Positions 63,722 through 64,000 of a stretch of DNA of 64,000 nt are shown piece after piece. This DNA is from Marinobacter nauticus. Its GTDB lineage: Bacteria; Pseudomonadota; Gammaproteobacteria; Enterobacterales; Shewanellaceae. The first letter of the stretch is position 1. Each line of letters opens with the position of its first letter. The stretch lies in NCBI RefSeq assembly GCF_019801015.1, contig NZ_JAHVJZ010000005.1, forward strand, positions 124,001-188,000. The letters run 5' to 3'. The translations under genes and the position numbers were made by a program. The notes below the pieces were generated by a model, which was not told where the DNA came from, searched no databases, and worked only from the letters and a program-made list of their open reading frames with translations.

Positions 63722-64000
63722 CAGCCACGCCCCAGGGTTTCGCGCAAACGGCTCAACTCGCTGTATCGGGTCAGGATGTCCTCGCGGTAGTTACCTGCGC
63801 GGCGATCCCGCAGATCGGTCAGTGCTTTGAGCAACCCCTGCAGGGCCGGGCCACTGGCAGTCAACTGGCCCATATGCTTCTGATCCATTTGCTCAGAGGG
63901 ACGCACGATGTAAGTGTGCACTAACTGCTCGTGGTGCTGATTGGCAATCTCACCGTGCAGTTCGCACAGACGCAGGAAGGCGCTGAGGTGCTTCTGGTAC
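63721..64000 (-). CDS. C-terminal part of an unidentified protein coupled to the aminotransferase gene
   Basis: An open frame continues past the right edge; the visible 92 residues run from YQKHLSAFLRLCELHGEIAN to a stop overlapping the next start. They are mainly helical (FLRLCELHGEIANQHHEQLV; LLKALTDLRDRRAGNYRED). Histidines and the pairing with a kynureninase-like gene raise the idea of a tryptophan/indoleamine dioxygenase-type haem protein, but nothing visible proves it. The N-terminus is outside the window. Confidence 0.6.
   Translation of the reverse strand, partial: YQKHLSAFLRLCELHGEIANQHHEQLVHTYIVRPSEQMDQKHMGQLTASGPALQGLLKALTDLRDRRAGNYREDILTRYSELSRLRETLGRG

Overview
The window is a densely packed, GC-rich stretch of gammaproteobacterial chromosome. 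Gene content and order point to the Alteromonadales: degQ-degS, then murA-ibaG-mlaBCDEF facing kdsD-kdsC-lptCAB-rpoN-hpf-ptsN-rapZ-npr, then tldD-nit-yhdP-rng-maf-mreDCB beside a complete MSHA pilus locus, then csrD, ssb and uvrA. A Ferrimonas- or Shewanella-like marine bacterium is the best guess, with Ferrimonas suggested by the high GC. This is inference from synteny, because no rRNA is present. No tRNA, insertion sequence, prophage or CRISPR array was seen.

Layout. 1-3.4 kb: periplasmic proteases DegQ and DegS (envelope stress) and an orphan ParA-like ATPase. 3.4-8.1 kb, minus strand: mlaFEDCB-ibaG-murA, for phospholipid retrograde transport and the first step of peptidoglycan synthesis, with a recognisable sigma70-type promoter. 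8.2-15.9 kb, plus strand: a CaCA-family exchanger, Kdo and LPS-export genes, the sigma54 gene and the nitrogen PTS with RapZ. 15.9-19.1 kb: small uncharacterised envelope genes and a Na/Pi cotransporter. 19.1-27.3 kb: the metalloprotease partners PmbA and TldD flank darP and an accessory TolC-HlyD-ABC2-ABC2 efflux operon that encodes no ATPase; a perfect 16-bp palindrome sits at its start. 27.3-36.7 kb: nitrilase, YhdP, RNase G, Maf and the MreBCD shape-determining proteins. 36.7-52.1 kb: seventeen msh genes, from mshI to mshQ, covering inner-membrane platform, secretin, ATPase, major and minor pilins and the large MshQ, all read in one direction. 52.2-59.6 kb: CsrD with degenerate GGDEF and EAL domains, SSB with a 30-nt repeat tract, a YajR-like MFS transporter and uvrA behind a LexA box. 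59.7-64 kb: an AT-richer gene-poor gap, a divergent LysE/GlxA-type regulator pair, a small secreted protein and a class V aminotransferase coupled to a gene that runs off the window.

Most of the window serves the cell envelope: outer-membrane lipid asymmetry (Mla, YhdP), LPS assembly (Kds, Lpt), wall synthesis and shape (MurA, Mre), envelope proteolysis (DegQ, DegS) and surface attachment (MSHA). The MSHA ATPase carries the MshEN c-di-GMP-binding motifs, which suggests second-messenger control of attachment. I found no clearly undescribed system. The best candidates for follow-up are the ATPase-less exporter, the orphan ParA with its sequestered ribosome-binding site, the set of inverted repeats ahead of the msh operon, and the uncharacterised proteins near 16-17 kb and 62-64 kb. 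Start codons were chosen by ribosome-binding site, family length and gene overlap. No database search could be run.
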